Notes: a model not told the origin generated them from the letters alone. A stretch of DNA of 32,530 bases from JAADCS01 sp964473735 (GCA_964473735.1 CAYYQD010000014.1:1-32530); one strand, 5' to 3'. Counted from the first letter of the stretch, positions 23,401 to 31,353 are shown. A program made the numbers and translations.

Positions 23401-24288
23401 CTACATACACGACGACCAGAGTATCTGACCCAAAACCCCGCCCAATACGGTACCTAAAAGGCACCCGACGTATTGTAGCCCGAAGGGGAGACCGACGCAG
23501 CACCCCACCGTTCCTCCCACCGTTCCCCCCACAAGCATGGCCGTAGTGCGCTCAACCCTTGGAGTGAAGGAAGTGCTCCTTAGAAGGCTAAGTACCCTTT
23601 CGTCGGACGGAGATAGGAGGAAAACCGCCACGTCTACGCTATCTAAGGTTAAGTAGGACCTGACCACGCCGAAGGGCCCCCGGGCCACGAGTTTATGCAC
23701 CCCCGGAGGTACGCGATTTATGACTCTAACACCCCTTGGGTAACGCACCCCGTCCAGCACCACGTCGCTGGCCCCTATCAGGACTATTCCCTTTCCATCA
23801 ACGGCCCCGACGAGGCTGTCTATCTGGGGCCAGTAGTACTTTAAGGTGGATGTGTCCGTGTAGGTCACTATCTTCTGCCACCCCTTTCGCCTGCTCTTCA
23901 CGACCACGACCCTCTTCCCATGGAGATTGAAGGCGTACCCGTCCCTGACCTCCTCGTGGGGGGGTAGCTTTACCTCCCTCTTCTCCTCCTCCGGGGGAGA
24001 GGCGTATATCACCACCACGGTCTCGGTGTCAGCATCTACGGAGAAGGTCCGGCTACCATATTTCCCCACGACGTTTATGAGGACGGGGAAGGTGTCCGGT
24101 TTGAAGGAGAGGGGGGCCACCCCTAAGAGGGAGTCCCCCAACAGGACGGTATCCCCCTCTCCTACGACCACTATTCCCCACGGCATGTTAGCCGTGAGGC
24201 TATCCACCACCGCTCTGTACCTCTCCACGTTCTCCGGCGCGTCAAAACCTAAACTCACCACCTCGGAGGCTACAATCAGGGCTACCAT
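23401..24288 (-). CDS. Exported PEGA-like protein with Gly/Cys-rich C-terminal tail
   Basis: A 295-residue protein of unknown function. The N-terminus MVALIVASEVVSLG is a very short hydrophobic leader. Two beta-rich stretches look like PEGA domains: WGIVVVGEGDTVLLGDSLLG, followed by APLSFKPDTFPVLINVVGK, and later GVRVINRVPPGVHKLVARG. The C-terminus is a Gly-zipper membrane tail with cysteines (VGGTVGGTVGCCVGLPFG, then YVGCLLGTVLGGVLG). The tail resembles that of the small protein at 15721-16026. A clear AAGGAGGG site 6 nt before the ATG fixes the start. It is 10 nt downstream of the outer-membrane protein gene, so it is probably cotranscribed and envelope-related. Confidence 0.7.
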   Translation of the reverse strand: MVALIVASEVVSLGFDAPENVERYRAVVDSLTANMPWGIVVVGEGDTVLLGDSLLGVAPLSFKPDTFPVLINVVGKYGSRTFSVDADTETVVVIYASPPEEEKREVKLPPHEEVRDGYAFNLHGKRVVVVKSRRKGWQKIVTYTDTSTLKYYWPQIDSLVGAVDGKGIVLIGASDVVLDGVRYPRGVRVINRVPPGVHKLVARGPFGVVRSYLTLDSVDVAVFLLSPSDERVLSLLRSTSFTPRVERTTAMLVGGTVGGTVGCCVGLPFGLQYVGCLLGTVLGGVLGQILWSSCM

Positions 24289-24298
24289 ACCGCCCTCC

Positions 24299-25354
24299 TT
24301 ATGGGGACAACCACCGTCCTACGTCGTTCAGGCTGAAGATAAGGTTAAGGTTGGCGTGGATCATGGCGTTCAACAGGTCAAAGGGCTGGCTCTTTAAGGT
24401 GGGGTCGTAGGGCAGGACTATACCGGCATCCACGGACAGGTACCTGTTCATTGAGTACCTCATGCCGGCGAAGGCGAGGACAACGGGAGAGAAGGAGTTT
24501 TCGGTATAACGGTTTTCCAGAGACCACTTCTTATAGGTGGGTAGAGTGTCGCTCGTGTTTTTCAGACGGGTACGGTAAATCACCCTCGGAAGCATATGCA
24601 CTTCCGTTATGAGGTCCGTGTTGTCCTTCCAGCGGTAGGCAATGCCGCCGTATCCACCGTAAAAGGTACTTCTCTCCTCAGACACGGAAGACCTGAAGGC
24701 CGGACTCTTGTAGTAGGACTTGAGGAGGTCACAGTCGTAGTCGGGGTACTCGGCGCAGTTGTTGGAGGTGTCGGGAAGGGTGCTTAAGATCTTTATCGTG
24801 GTACCGTACTGGGTTATGGAACCACCGAAGGCTAAGGTGAATTTGCCCAAGTAGAAGGTAAGGGGAACGAAGAGGGTGGCGGAGCGGCTCCTGAAGTCCC
24901 GCCTAATGGGGTAGTAGTAATAGATACCCGGGTCTTTCCCCTTTATCACCAGAGTGTCCTCCTCCGTCTGCCCTATGACGGGAGCGAGGCGGAGCTCAAC
25001 CCCCGTTTTAACAAAACGGGTATCCAGCACCTTAATCCTCATCGCCGTGGCGAACTCGTTAGCCCCGCCGGTGGAGAGGTTGGAGAGGAGCCTCCCCACG
25101 GATACCTTCACCTCAACTAAGTCCGCTATACCCACGTCAAACACTCCCTGCCCTATCCCGTACTCCGACCAGTTCATGAAGAAGGCCCCACCGTACAACC
25201 AGAAGGTGCCGCCCGGGAGGACGTCTGCCGTCGGTCCTATGAAGAGCTTGTAAGGTCTGTAGTACTCCGGTTTCGCCGGAGCCCTGTAATCCACTACCTG
25301 TGCCTCTAACAGTGCCGGAAGTGATACAAGCATCGTCCATAAGTACTTACGCAT
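24299..25354 (-). CDS. Putative outer-membrane beta-barrel protein
   Basis: A 351-residue protein. It has a signal peptide (MRKYLWTMLVSLPALLEAQ) and then alternating amphipathic strands rich in Tyr, Phe, Trp and Gly: GTFWLYGGAFFMNWSEYG, VGIADLVEVKVSVGRL, TGVELRLAPVIGQ, LTFYLGKFTLAFGGSI and YSMNRYLSVDAGIVLPY. It ends with LIHANLNLIFSL-like strands. This is the usual look of an outer-membrane barrel in FCB-type and candidate-phylum genomes. No transport substrate can be inferred. The ATG at 25354 has TAAAAT 9 nt upstream and no Shine-Dalgarno site. It heads a unit with the PEGA-like gene and perhaps pstB. Confidence 0.72.
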   Translation of the reverse strand: MRKYLWTMLVSLPALLEAQVVDYRAPAKPEYYRPYKLFIGPTADVLPGGTFWLYGGAFFMNWSEYGIGQGVFDVGIADLVEVKVSVGRLLSNLSTGGANEFATAMRIKVLDTRFVKTGVELRLAPVIGQTEEDTLVIKGKDPGIYYYYPIRRDFRSRSATLFVPLTFYLGKFTLAFGGSITQYGTTIKILSTLPDTSNNCAEYPDYDCDLLKSYYKSPAFRSSVSEERSTFYGGYGGIAYRWKDNTDLITEVHMLPRVIYRTRLKNTSDTLPTYKKWSLENRYTENSFSPVVLAFAGMRYSMNRYLSVDAGIVLPYDPTLKSQPFDLLNAMIHANLNLIFSLNDVGRWLSP

Positions 25355-25363
25355 GGTAAAAGT

Positions 25364-25369
25364 ATTTTA
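25364..25369 (-). promoter_or_regulatory. -10 element of the outer-membrane protein gene (leaderless type)
   Basis: TAAAAT on minus, 9 nt before the ATG at 25354. Confidence 0.5.
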
Positions 25370-25430
25370 AGGGAGGAACGGAAAAGATTCGCTTTGAAGT
25401 GCAAGGGGCCACGGCGCAGGCTTTCAGGGG

Positions 25431-25436
25431 TATAAT
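25431..25436 (+). promoter_or_regulatory. -10 element of tRNA-Met and the downstream unit
   Basis: Perfect TATAAT, 11 nt before the tRNA 5' end. No clear -35 box. It is probably also the promoter for the outer-membrane protein gene that begins 4 nt after the tRNA. Confidence 0.6.
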
Positions 25437-25447
25437 ATCAACCTCGG

Positions 25448-25521
25448 GGCGGCGTAGCTCAGCCGGTCAGAGCGAGGGTTTCATAAACCCTAGGTCCGGG
25501 GTTCAAGTCCCCGCGCCGCCA
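25448..25521 (+). tRNA. tRNA-Met (CAT), probably elongator
   Basis: Complete cloverleaf: acceptor GGCGGCG/CGCCGCC with discriminator A, anticodon stem AGGGT/ACCCT, loop TTCATAA, and T-loop TTCAAGT. The acceptor and loop resemble bacterial elongator tRNA-Met. CCA is not encoded. The next gene starts only 4 nt downstream. Confidence 0.94.
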
Positions 25522-25525
25522 CTTA

Positions 25526-26626
25526 GTGTATTTACAGACGCTTCCACTGTTCTTTTACAGTGTCAGTATAGGTGGGTACGTCAGTCTGGAGAACGCGAAG
25601 GACCTTGAATCAACCTTCAACCGCAGTACGCTGGTCGGCTCCCCCTCCTTCATGGGGGAGTACGACTTCGCCTTCCACTACTACTACTCTGTGAGGAGTA
25701 CGAGCAGCGAGTACTCTTCCTCCATAATGGATCTTCGTACCCCCACCTTCGTGTTCCCCACATCCTTCGCCGTGGGGGGTAAGCTAAAGAACGGTACCTT
25801 CCTTCAGGTTGGAGGGGAGTTCTGGGGAAACTACAGGGATTACGTGGGGGATTACGAGGGGGAGTTGCTCACCCTGTCCATGATAACCCAGAATTCGCTT
25901 TTAGGGGAATTTGGTGTTGATGCCTTTTACACCCACTTTCAGAGGAGCGCGTACATTGGCTCTTACTCTGTAGATACCGGAGGTGTAAGCACTACGGTTG
26001 ATTTTTACGAGAAGTGGATATACTACGACGGCTTTGGTCTGGACTTCACGCACTACGGTGAGGACTACAACCTGAAGAGCGGCTTCGCCTACCTCTCGTC
26101 CGACAACGTCGTCCCCCTGTTCGTGGAGTTCCGAAAGCTCCTGGGTAGTACGACCCTCTCCTTCCGTCAGACGGCCTTCTGGGGCTCAACCCTCCTGCCT
26201 CCGAAGCTGAGCGTGGAGGTGTATAGGGAGTTCGTTATGGGGCGCCGAAGCCTCTATCTGAAGGCTTTCACCGGGATTCTCCTGAGGCCCAGCGACGTCT
26301 TCAACCTTAGGAGGCCCCCTATAACGGGGGTTTCGTTGAAGTACGTGTCCTTTTACCCCACGGGAGAGCTCACGGTTATGGGTAGAGGGTACGCTACGGA
26401 GTCGGATAGGAACGAGGTCGGTGGGGAGATATACGTATCTTACCGTTTTGCTAAGAGATGGAGACCTAAACCCTTCGTCGGTTTCGTGCTCACGGGCGAC
26501 AGGAGTGGCCCCTACGTTGGTTTAGGTTTCGGTGTGTTGGGGCGCAGGTTTCAGGTGGCTTACTACCACGCGCACCGATCTGTATCCTTAGGTCTGGAGG
26601 TTTCGCATGGAGTTTTTGCTCTTTAG
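25526..26626 (+). CDS. Putative outer-membrane beta-barrel protein, tRNA-linked
   Basis: A 366-residue beta-rich protein with regular aromatic amphipathic strands (TFLQVGGEFWGNYRDYVG, DVSLKYVSFYPTGELTV-like segments, FRKLLGSTTLSFRQTAFWGS, GPYVGLGFGVLGRRFQVAYY). It ends VSLGLEVSHGVFAL, as expected for an outer-membrane barrel. No function is recognised. The GTG at 25526 is the first possible start after an in-frame stop inside the tRNA, and the next in-frame ATG would remove the hydrophobic N-terminus (MYLQTLPLFFYSVS). The start lies 4 nt after the tRNA-Met discriminator base, with no Shine-Dalgarno site. Cleavage at the tRNA 3' end would leave a nearly leaderless mRNA. It overlaps the next gene by 20 nt. 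Confidence 0.7.
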   Translation: MYLQTLPLFFYSVSIGGYVSLENAKDLESTFNRSTLVGSPSFMGEYDFAFHYYYSVRSTSSEYSSSIMDLRTPTFVFPTSFAVGGKLKNGTFLQVGGEFWGNYRDYVGDYEGELLTLSMITQNSLLGEFGVDAFYTHFQRSAYIGSYSVDTGGVSTTVDFYEKWIYYDGFGLDFTHYGEDYNLKSGFAYLSSDNVVPLFVEFRKLLGSTTLSFRQTAFWGSTLLPPKLSVEVYREFVMGRRSLYLKAFTGILLRPSDVFNLRRPPITGVSLKYVSFYPTGELTVMGRGYATESDRNEVGGEIYVSYRFAKRWRPKPFVGFVLTGDRSGPYVGLGFGVLGRRFQVAYYHAHRSVSLGLEVSHGVFAL

Positions 26627-27056
26627 TCTGGGTGCTCATGCTACCTTTCCGGGGTTGGTATCCGACGCCCTCCCCAGGGTACTATCCTACCCTACGGTGG
26701 GTGTCGGTGTAGGGATGGAGGCCTCGTCCTACGCCTCCGTGGAGGTGGGGGCATTGACGGTCAGGACGGGACAGTACTCCGTAAGCCTCCTGACCTCAAC
26801 CCTCTACTTCGGTACCTTCATCAGAAGCTACGATCTGGCCGTGGGCTATACGGTGTCCGGTGTGGGTATAAACACCCTATCCATAGAGGACCAGGGGTAC
26901 ATGGGCATAACCTTTAAGGGAGGGTACGTAAAGAGGTTCGGGCGCCTATCCACAGAGGGGGGTCTGGTCCTCCCCGTGTACCTGATGACCGCATCGGGTA
27001 AGGTCGGAGTCCTACCCGTTCCACTGCTCTACCTGAATCTCTCCTATGGACGGTAG
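26607..27056 (+). CDS. Small putative outer-membrane beta-barrel protein
   Basis: A 149-residue protein with a short hydrophobic leader (MEFLLFSLGAHA) and repeated Gly/Tyr-rich beta strands (TVGVGVGMEASSYASVEVG, YSVSLLTSTLYFGTFIRSY, DLAVGYTVSGVG, LLYLNLSYGR). This is enough for an 8-stranded barrel. Function unknown. A good GGAGG site 6 nt before the ATG at 26607, inside the end of the preceding gene, fixes the start. Its last 11 nt overlap uvrC. It may work with the preceding barrel protein, but that is only positional inference. Confidence 0.65.
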   Translation: MEFLLFSLGAHATFPGLVSDALPRVLSYPTVGVGVGMEASSYASVEVGALTVRTGQYSVSLLTSTLYFGTFIRSYDLAVGYTVSGVGINTLSIEDQGYMGITFKGGYVKRFGRLSTEGGLVLPVYLMTASGKVGVLPVPLLYLNLSYGR

Positions 27057-28776
27057 GGTCAGGGAAGGGATACTGACGGCTCCGGACTCTCCGGGGGTTT
27101 ATATCTTCAAGGAAAAGGGGAAGCCACTTTATATAGGAAAGGCGAAATCCCTCTCTAAGAGGCTGAGGGCCTACCTCCGTCCTGAAAACGAACGCATAAG
27201 GGAGATGGTTGAGAGGGCGGATTCCCTTGAGATGGTTCCCACCACTACCGAAGAGGGTGCCCTGATGCTGGAGGCCAGCCTCATAAGGAGGTTTAAGCCG
27301 AAGTACAACGTGAGGTTGAAGGATGGCAACCCCTTCTTATACCTCCACCTATCCGGAGGGGAGTACCCCGCCTTATCAATAGTGCGTACTCCTCCATCCG
27401 ACGGTGAAACCTACGGCCCTTTTTTAAGAAGGCGCACCCTCAGGGAGTTCCTCAGGTTCGCACGGAGACTGTTCCCTGTCAGGAACTGCTCCTTAAAACT
27501 TCCGGCCAGAAAGAAGGTTCCACCCTGCGTTGAGTACCACATAGGTAGGTGTCTCGCCCCCTGTGCCTACGACGTGGATGATGAGTACCGGGAAGCTGTT
27601 GAGGGCCTGAGGAGGCTCCTCCGGGGGGACGATGACGGGGTCAGGACTTTCCTGTACGATAGGATGATGGAGGAGGCCTCGCGGTACAACTACGAGGCGG
27701 CTGCCCTCTGGAGGGATCGCCTTCGGGTGTTTCAGGAGGTCGTCGGGAGAAGAAGGGGGAGGCGGCACCTGTGGGTCGTGCGCTCCCACGGTAGGGAGGG
27801 GGTGGTCGTCCTGTACGTCCTCGTGGGGGACGAAGTGGGGGACGTGTTTCCCTTCCACGTGTCCGTTTCCCTTGAGGGTGATAAGGGGACACTGCGGGAG
27901 TTCCTCTCCATGTACTACGCCAACAACGTTGAAAGGCCTGAGGAGATAATCGCTTTTCCCGGCGCAGGGGTTGATAGCGTGGCCGGTATTCCCGTCAGGA
28001 CCCCCAGTGAAAGTGAGATGGAGGTGGTGAGAGTGGCCTTAGACTACGCCGAAGAGCGGTTAGAGGCGTTCGTATCTGCAAGGGAACGCGTTAACCCGGC
28101 CCTATCGTCCCTGCAACGAGTTTTGCGGCTCCCCCATCCACCCCGGCGGATAGAGGGGTACGACATCTCCCACACCTCTGGAGAGGGACAGGTGGCGTCC
28201 ATGGTCGTCTTCAAGGATGGGAAACCATCCCGGGCCGACTACCGAAGGTACAGGATAAGGAGCACCTCCGGTATAGACGATTACGCCGCCATGTACGAGG
28301 TCGTGAGCCGGAGGTTTCAAAGGTTAGCCCGGGAAGGAGGGGAAAGACCCGACCTTCTCCTCATAGACGGCGGTATAGGACAGCTAAGGGCTGCGCTCAA
28401 GGCCATGGGGGACGTGGGGATAGAGGTGCCCGCCGTGGCCCTCGCCAAGAGGTACGAACTTCTACATCTTCCGTCAGGGGAGGTGGTGCAACTCCCGTTG
28501 AACGATCCGGCCCTTCGCCTCCTGATGAGGGTGAGGGACGAGGCCCACAGGTTCGCCCTCAAGTACCACAGGACCCTGCGTAGCAAGAAGTACGGACGGA
28601 GCGCTCTGGACGATATACCGGGTATAGGGAAGAAGAGGAAGAGCATACTCCTATCCCACTTCGGTTCCGTTGAGAGGATAAAGATGGCCTCAGTTCAGGA
28701 GATAGCCTCCCTACCGACCTTCAACCTGAAGTTAGCGAAGAGGGTTAAGGAGTACCTGACGGGTGTGGCTTGGTAG
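27046..28776 (+). CDS. uvrC: Excinuclease ABC subunit C
   Basis: A 576-residue nuclease that makes both incisions in UvrABC nucleotide-excision repair. The N-terminal GIY-YIG domain has GVY at 17-19, YIG at 29-31, Arg39 and the catalytic-Glu region LMLEASLIRRFKPKYNVRLK. A cysteine cluster (NCSLKLPARKKVPPC, then GRCLAPC) fits the reported Fe-S site. Next come a UvrB-binding helix pair (MMEEASRYNYEAAALWRDRL), an RNase H-like endonuclease (EGYDISHTSGEGQVASMVVF, PDLLLIDGGIGQL) and tandem HhH motifs (LDDIPGIGKKRKSILLSHFG). The length is slightly short but complete. The ATG at 27046 overlaps the upstream gene; no Shine-Dalgarno site is evident, so translation is probably coupled. Confidence 0.97.
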   Translation: MDGRVREGILTAPDSPGVYIFKEKGKPLYIGKAKSLSKRLRAYLRPENERIREMVERADSLEMVPTTTEEGALMLEASLIRRFKPKYNVRLKDGNPFLYLHLSGGEYPALSIVRTPPSDGETYGPFLRRRTLREFLRFARRLFPVRNCSLKLPARKKVPPCVEYHIGRCLAPCAYDVDDEYREAVEGLRRLLRGDDDGVRTFLYDRMMEEASRYNYEAAALWRDRLRVFQEVVGRRRGRRHLWVVRSHGREGVVVLYVLVGDEVGDVFPFHVSVSLEGDKGTLREFLSMYYANNVERPEEIIAFPGAGVDSVAGIPVRTPSESEMEVVRVALDYAEERLEAFVSARERVNPALSSLQRVLRLPHPPRRIEGYDISHTSGEGQVASMVVFKDGKPSRADYRRYRIRSTSGIDDYAAMYEVVSRRFQRLAREGGERPDLLLIDGGIGQLRAALKAMGDVGIEVPAVALAKRYELLHLPSGEVVQLPLNDPALRLLMRVRDEAHRFALKYHRTLRSKKYGRSALDDIPGIGKKRKSILLSHFGSVERIKMASVQEIASLPTFNLKLAKRVKEYLTGVAW

Positions 28777-29885
28777 AGGCCTGTATAGTACTCTCATCCC
28801 ACTTCCTGTGTAGGAGCGGCACCGAAAGGGAGGCCGACAGCCTCGTTCTCTATGAGCTTCGCCACCTCGCCGACAGGGGCTATCCGTTTGCCCACGCCAA
28901 GGTCTGGGTTCAGGACGGGGAGTACGTGGCCATCGTATCGCGGGGAAGGTTCTACGTAATTAGGGATCCAGTAGTGGTGGGGGACGCATCGGCCCCTTTG
29001 CTCAGATGGTTCTTCAAGGGACTTTACGGCAGGGCCTTTAACCTGTCCGAGGTTGAACGTAGGAGTAAGGTGGCCGGATACTACGGTGTAGAGGTTCTTC
29101 CCCTCCGTAGGGGAGATAAGGTGATCTTCAGGTTCCGTGGAGGTGGAGGGAGCGTAGGGGGAGAGGTCAGGGGAAGGAAGGGAGAAGGTATATCAGGAGC
29201 CTTAACGTTAGAAGGTGAGAACGTGCTCTCGCTGGGGGTACTCTTGAGGCTTGAGGCCTCCTTTGACTCCACGGACATGTACCTATCCTCCGACCTTGAC
29301 GTCCCCCCTCTCCTCGTTGCAGCTGTAAGGGGAAGGGCCTCCTTCTTACGGGTAGGTGATACGACCTCTGGCTCCGTCCTGATGGTGCCCTACGTCTGGG
29401 CCTACCCTTTCCGAACGGGTGTGGGTCTGGGGTACTCCTCCCTCCCCTTCTTAATCGGGGAGGTGGGACGGATCGGGTCCCCGGCGGGGGATGTGATGCT
29501 CTTTCTGACCCGGGGAGAAGTAGGGTACCTCGCACAGGTAAGGTACGGCTGGCTCTCGTTGTTCGCCTTTAGAGGGATAGGAGCGTGGAGGGAGAGGGTA
29601 GGTGGGGGGGACCGCTTCAGGAAACTGCCCGCCGTGGGATACTCCTCCGAAGACTTCGCGGTCTTGAAGTGCGACGTACCTCTCCTGCGTGCCGGAGATT
29701 TGAGGGCGGGGCCGTTCGCGGACCTCCTTTTGGAGAGGGAAAAGGGTCCCCTGTGGGCTTACGGTCTGTTCGCCACCTTCTCCGACAATCTATCCATCTT
29801 CCTGACGGCGGACGGGTACGTGGGTATGGGGGTTAGACTCAAACTCGGGGAGGAAGGGGGTCGCCGATACCCGGGGACGCGTTAG
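28770..29885 (+). CDS. Omp85/BamA-like outer-membrane protein (putative)
   Basis: A 371-residue protein. The N-terminal 120 residues resemble one or two POTRA domains: LYELRHLADRGYPFAHAKVWVQDG, then the strand YVAIVSRGRFYVIRDPVVVG, then NLSEVERRSKVAGYYGVEVLPL. The rest is beta-rich with Gly and aromatic residues and ends YVGMGVRLKLGEEGG, suggesting a barrel. BamA/TamA homologues insert or export outer-membrane proteins, but this protein is short and its barrel-closing motifs are not clear, so the function is open. The start is a TTG at 28770 overlapping the uvrC stop; the N-terminal MVEACIVLSSHFLC is a short hydrophobic leader. No close Shine-Dalgarno site. It is converged on by merA, 19 nt away. 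Confidence 0.55.
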   Translation: MVEACIVLSSHFLCRSGTEREADSLVLYELRHLADRGYPFAHAKVWVQDGEYVAIVSRGRFYVIRDPVVVGDASAPLLRWFFKGLYGRAFNLSEVERRSKVAGYYGVEVLPLRRGDKVIFRFRGGGGSVGGEVRGRKGEGISGALTLEGENVLSLGVLLRLEASFDSTDMYLSSDLDVPPLLVAAVRGRASFLRVGDTTSGSVLMVPYVWAYPFRTGVGLGYSSLPFLIGEVGRIGSPAGDVMLFLTRGEVGYLAQVRYGWLSLFAFRGIGAWRERVGGGDRFRKLPAVGYSSEDFAVLKCDVPLLRAGDLRAGPFADLLLEREKGPLWAYGLFATFSDNLSIFLTADGYVGMGVRLKLGEEGGRRYPGTR

Positions 29886-29904
29886 ATTCGCGGTTCCGTC
29901 CCCA

Positions 29905-31278
29905 TTATCCCGCACAGCAGCTCATATCATCTACGCTCCTATCAAAGGATAGGGCGGCCAATCTCACGCCCTCGTTGTACGTCAGGTACGGGAAAAAAAG
30001 GTCGGTTAAGTCTTTCACCTTTAGCCCTTTGTAGATGAATAGGGATGCTATCATTACGACCTCTCCGGCGTTCCGCATTACGGCCCTAAGGCTGAGGACC
30101 TTTCCCTCTCCGTCCCTCAACACCTTGATAAATCCCCTTCCACCGGGTACTACTCCCTCAACCGGTACGTCTTTAGCCGGGAGTACGGTCCTCTCGTAGT
30201 GTATTCCCAACCGTTTAAGCTGTTCCTCCGTGGGTCCCACACCGGAGATCTGGGGGTCGGTGAATATCACGAAGGGAAAAGCCCGGTAGTCAATATTCAT
30301 CCCCACCCCGGTAAGGGCGTTCAGGGCCGCCACCTTACCCTCCCGTGCTGCCGCATATACGTACATGGGCCTACCCTTCACGTCCCCTACAGCGTAGACT
30401 CCGGCCACACCCGTCTCCATCCTCCCGTTGGTCAGCACGAATCCCCTTTCCTGTATACGGACACCCAGCGTCTCCAGTCCGAGCCCTTCGGTGTTCCCGA
30501 CCCGCCCGGTGGCGAACAGTACGTGGCTCCCTTTAACCGTCCCACCCTTATCCAGACGTACCTCTATGTCCCCCTCCCTACCCCTCACGGCCACGGGGGA
30601 CGCACCCTTCACCATCTCAACCCCCTCGTCCGAAAGGAAGGCCTCTATCTCCCCGGACACGTCCCTATCCTCGTGGGAGAGGAGCCTATCCCCCCGGTGT
30701 ATCAGGACGACCTCGCTCCCGAACCTACGGAAGGCCTGCGCCATCTCAACTCCCACGTACCCTCCCCCCACGACGATGAGCCTCTCTGGTAGCTTCGTGA
30801 GGGAGAACAGGTTGAGGTTGGTCAAATAGGGAACGGAGTCCAGACCTTTTACGTTAGGTACGTACGGGGAGGATCCCGTGGCTACTATTACGGCGTTTCC
30901 CTCTATGACCTCCCCGTTGACCTCAACCCGTCCTCTGGAGAGGACCTTAGCCCTGCCTTCTATCACCTCCACACCGTGCTCCCGCAGTACCCTTTCGTAC
31001 TTCTCCTCCCTGTACCTGAGGACCACGTCCATCAGGCCTTTCATCAGGGCAGGGAAGTCCTCCAGCCTTGTGGAGGCCCGTATTCCCGGATAGGTCGGGG
31101 GGTACAGGGTCTCCGACGCTTTCAGGAGGTACTTTGACGGTACGCATCCGACGTTCACGCACGTCCCCCCTATGGGACCGTCGTTTATAACGACGACTCT
31201 GGCCCCTAACCGGGCACCTTCAACGGCCGCCGAGGTCCCCGCGGAACCTCCACCGATAACGATGAGGTCGTACTTCAT
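29905..31278 (-). CDS. merA: Mercuric reductase (core form without HMA domain)
   Basis: A 457-residue FAD-dependent disulfide oxidoreductase that reduces Hg(II) to volatile Hg(0) with NADPH in the cytoplasm. Seen: FAD loop GGGSAG at 9-14, redox-active pair Cys40-x4-Cys45 in GGTCVNVGCVPSK, NAD(P)H-binding VVGGGYVGVEMAQAFRRFG, GVYAVGDVKG, and above all the C-terminal vicinal pair SCCAG (Cys454-455), which hands Hg(II) to the active site and separates MerA from lipoamide dehydrogenase and glutathione reductase. The N-terminal mercury-binding HMA domain is missing, as in several thermophile MerAs. The ATG at 31278 has TAAAAT 6 nt upstream. No merR, merT or merP is adjacent in the window. Confidence 0.93.
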   Translation of the reverse strand: MKYDLIVIGGGSAGTSAAVEGARLGARVVVINDGPIGGTCVNVGCVPSKYLLKASETLYPPTYPGIRASTRLEDFPALMKGLMDVVLRYREEKYERVLREHGVEVIEGRAKVLSRGRVEVNGEVIEGNAVIVATGSSPYVPNVKGLDSVPYLTNLNLFSLTKLPERLIVVGGGYVGVEMAQAFRRFGSEVVLIHRGDRLLSHEDRDVSGEIEAFLSDEGVEMVKGASPVAVRGREGDIEVRLDKGGTVKGSHVLFATGRVGNTEGLGLETLGVRIQERGFVLTNGRMETGVAGVYAVGDVKGRPMYVYAAAREGKVAALNALTGVGMNIDYRAFPFVIFTDPQISGVGPTEEQLKRLGIHYERTVLPAKDVPVEGVVPGGRGFIKVLRDGEGKVLSLRAVMRNAGEVVMIASLFIYKGLKVKDLTDLFFPYLTYNEGVRLAALSFDRSVDDMSCCAG

Positions 31279-31284
31279 CCGTTC

Positions 31285-31290
31285 ATTTTA
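31285..31290 (-). promoter_or_regulatory. -10 element of merA (leaderless type)
   Basis: TAAAAT on minus, 6 nt before the ATG at 31278. No MerR-type operator with long spacer is recognisable. Confidence 0.5.
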
Positions 31291-31321
31291 CCCCTCGGAA
31301 AGCGGATAGGGGTGAGCCGAT

Positions 31322-31340
31322 AAGGTGGTGCTCTCACCTT
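31322..31340. repeat. Inverted repeat upstream of the transposase-like ORF
   Basis: AAGGTG / CACCTT, 6 bp with a 7-nt loop, lying directly before the TAAAAT of the ORF at 31354 and between the two divergent starts. It could be an operator or a chance palindrome. Confidence 0.35.
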
Positions 31341-31346
31341 TAAAAT
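31341..31346 (+). promoter_or_regulatory. -10 element of the transposase-like ORF
   Basis: TAAAAT on plus, 7 nt before the ATG at 31354. Confidence 0.4.
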
Positions 31347-31353
31347 CCAAGTG

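Noticed and set aside
31240..31350. MerR-type operator in front of merA
   Set aside because: No dyad within a 19-20 bp spaced -35/-10 pair is visible; the only palindrome (31322-31340) sits at the other gene's promoter.
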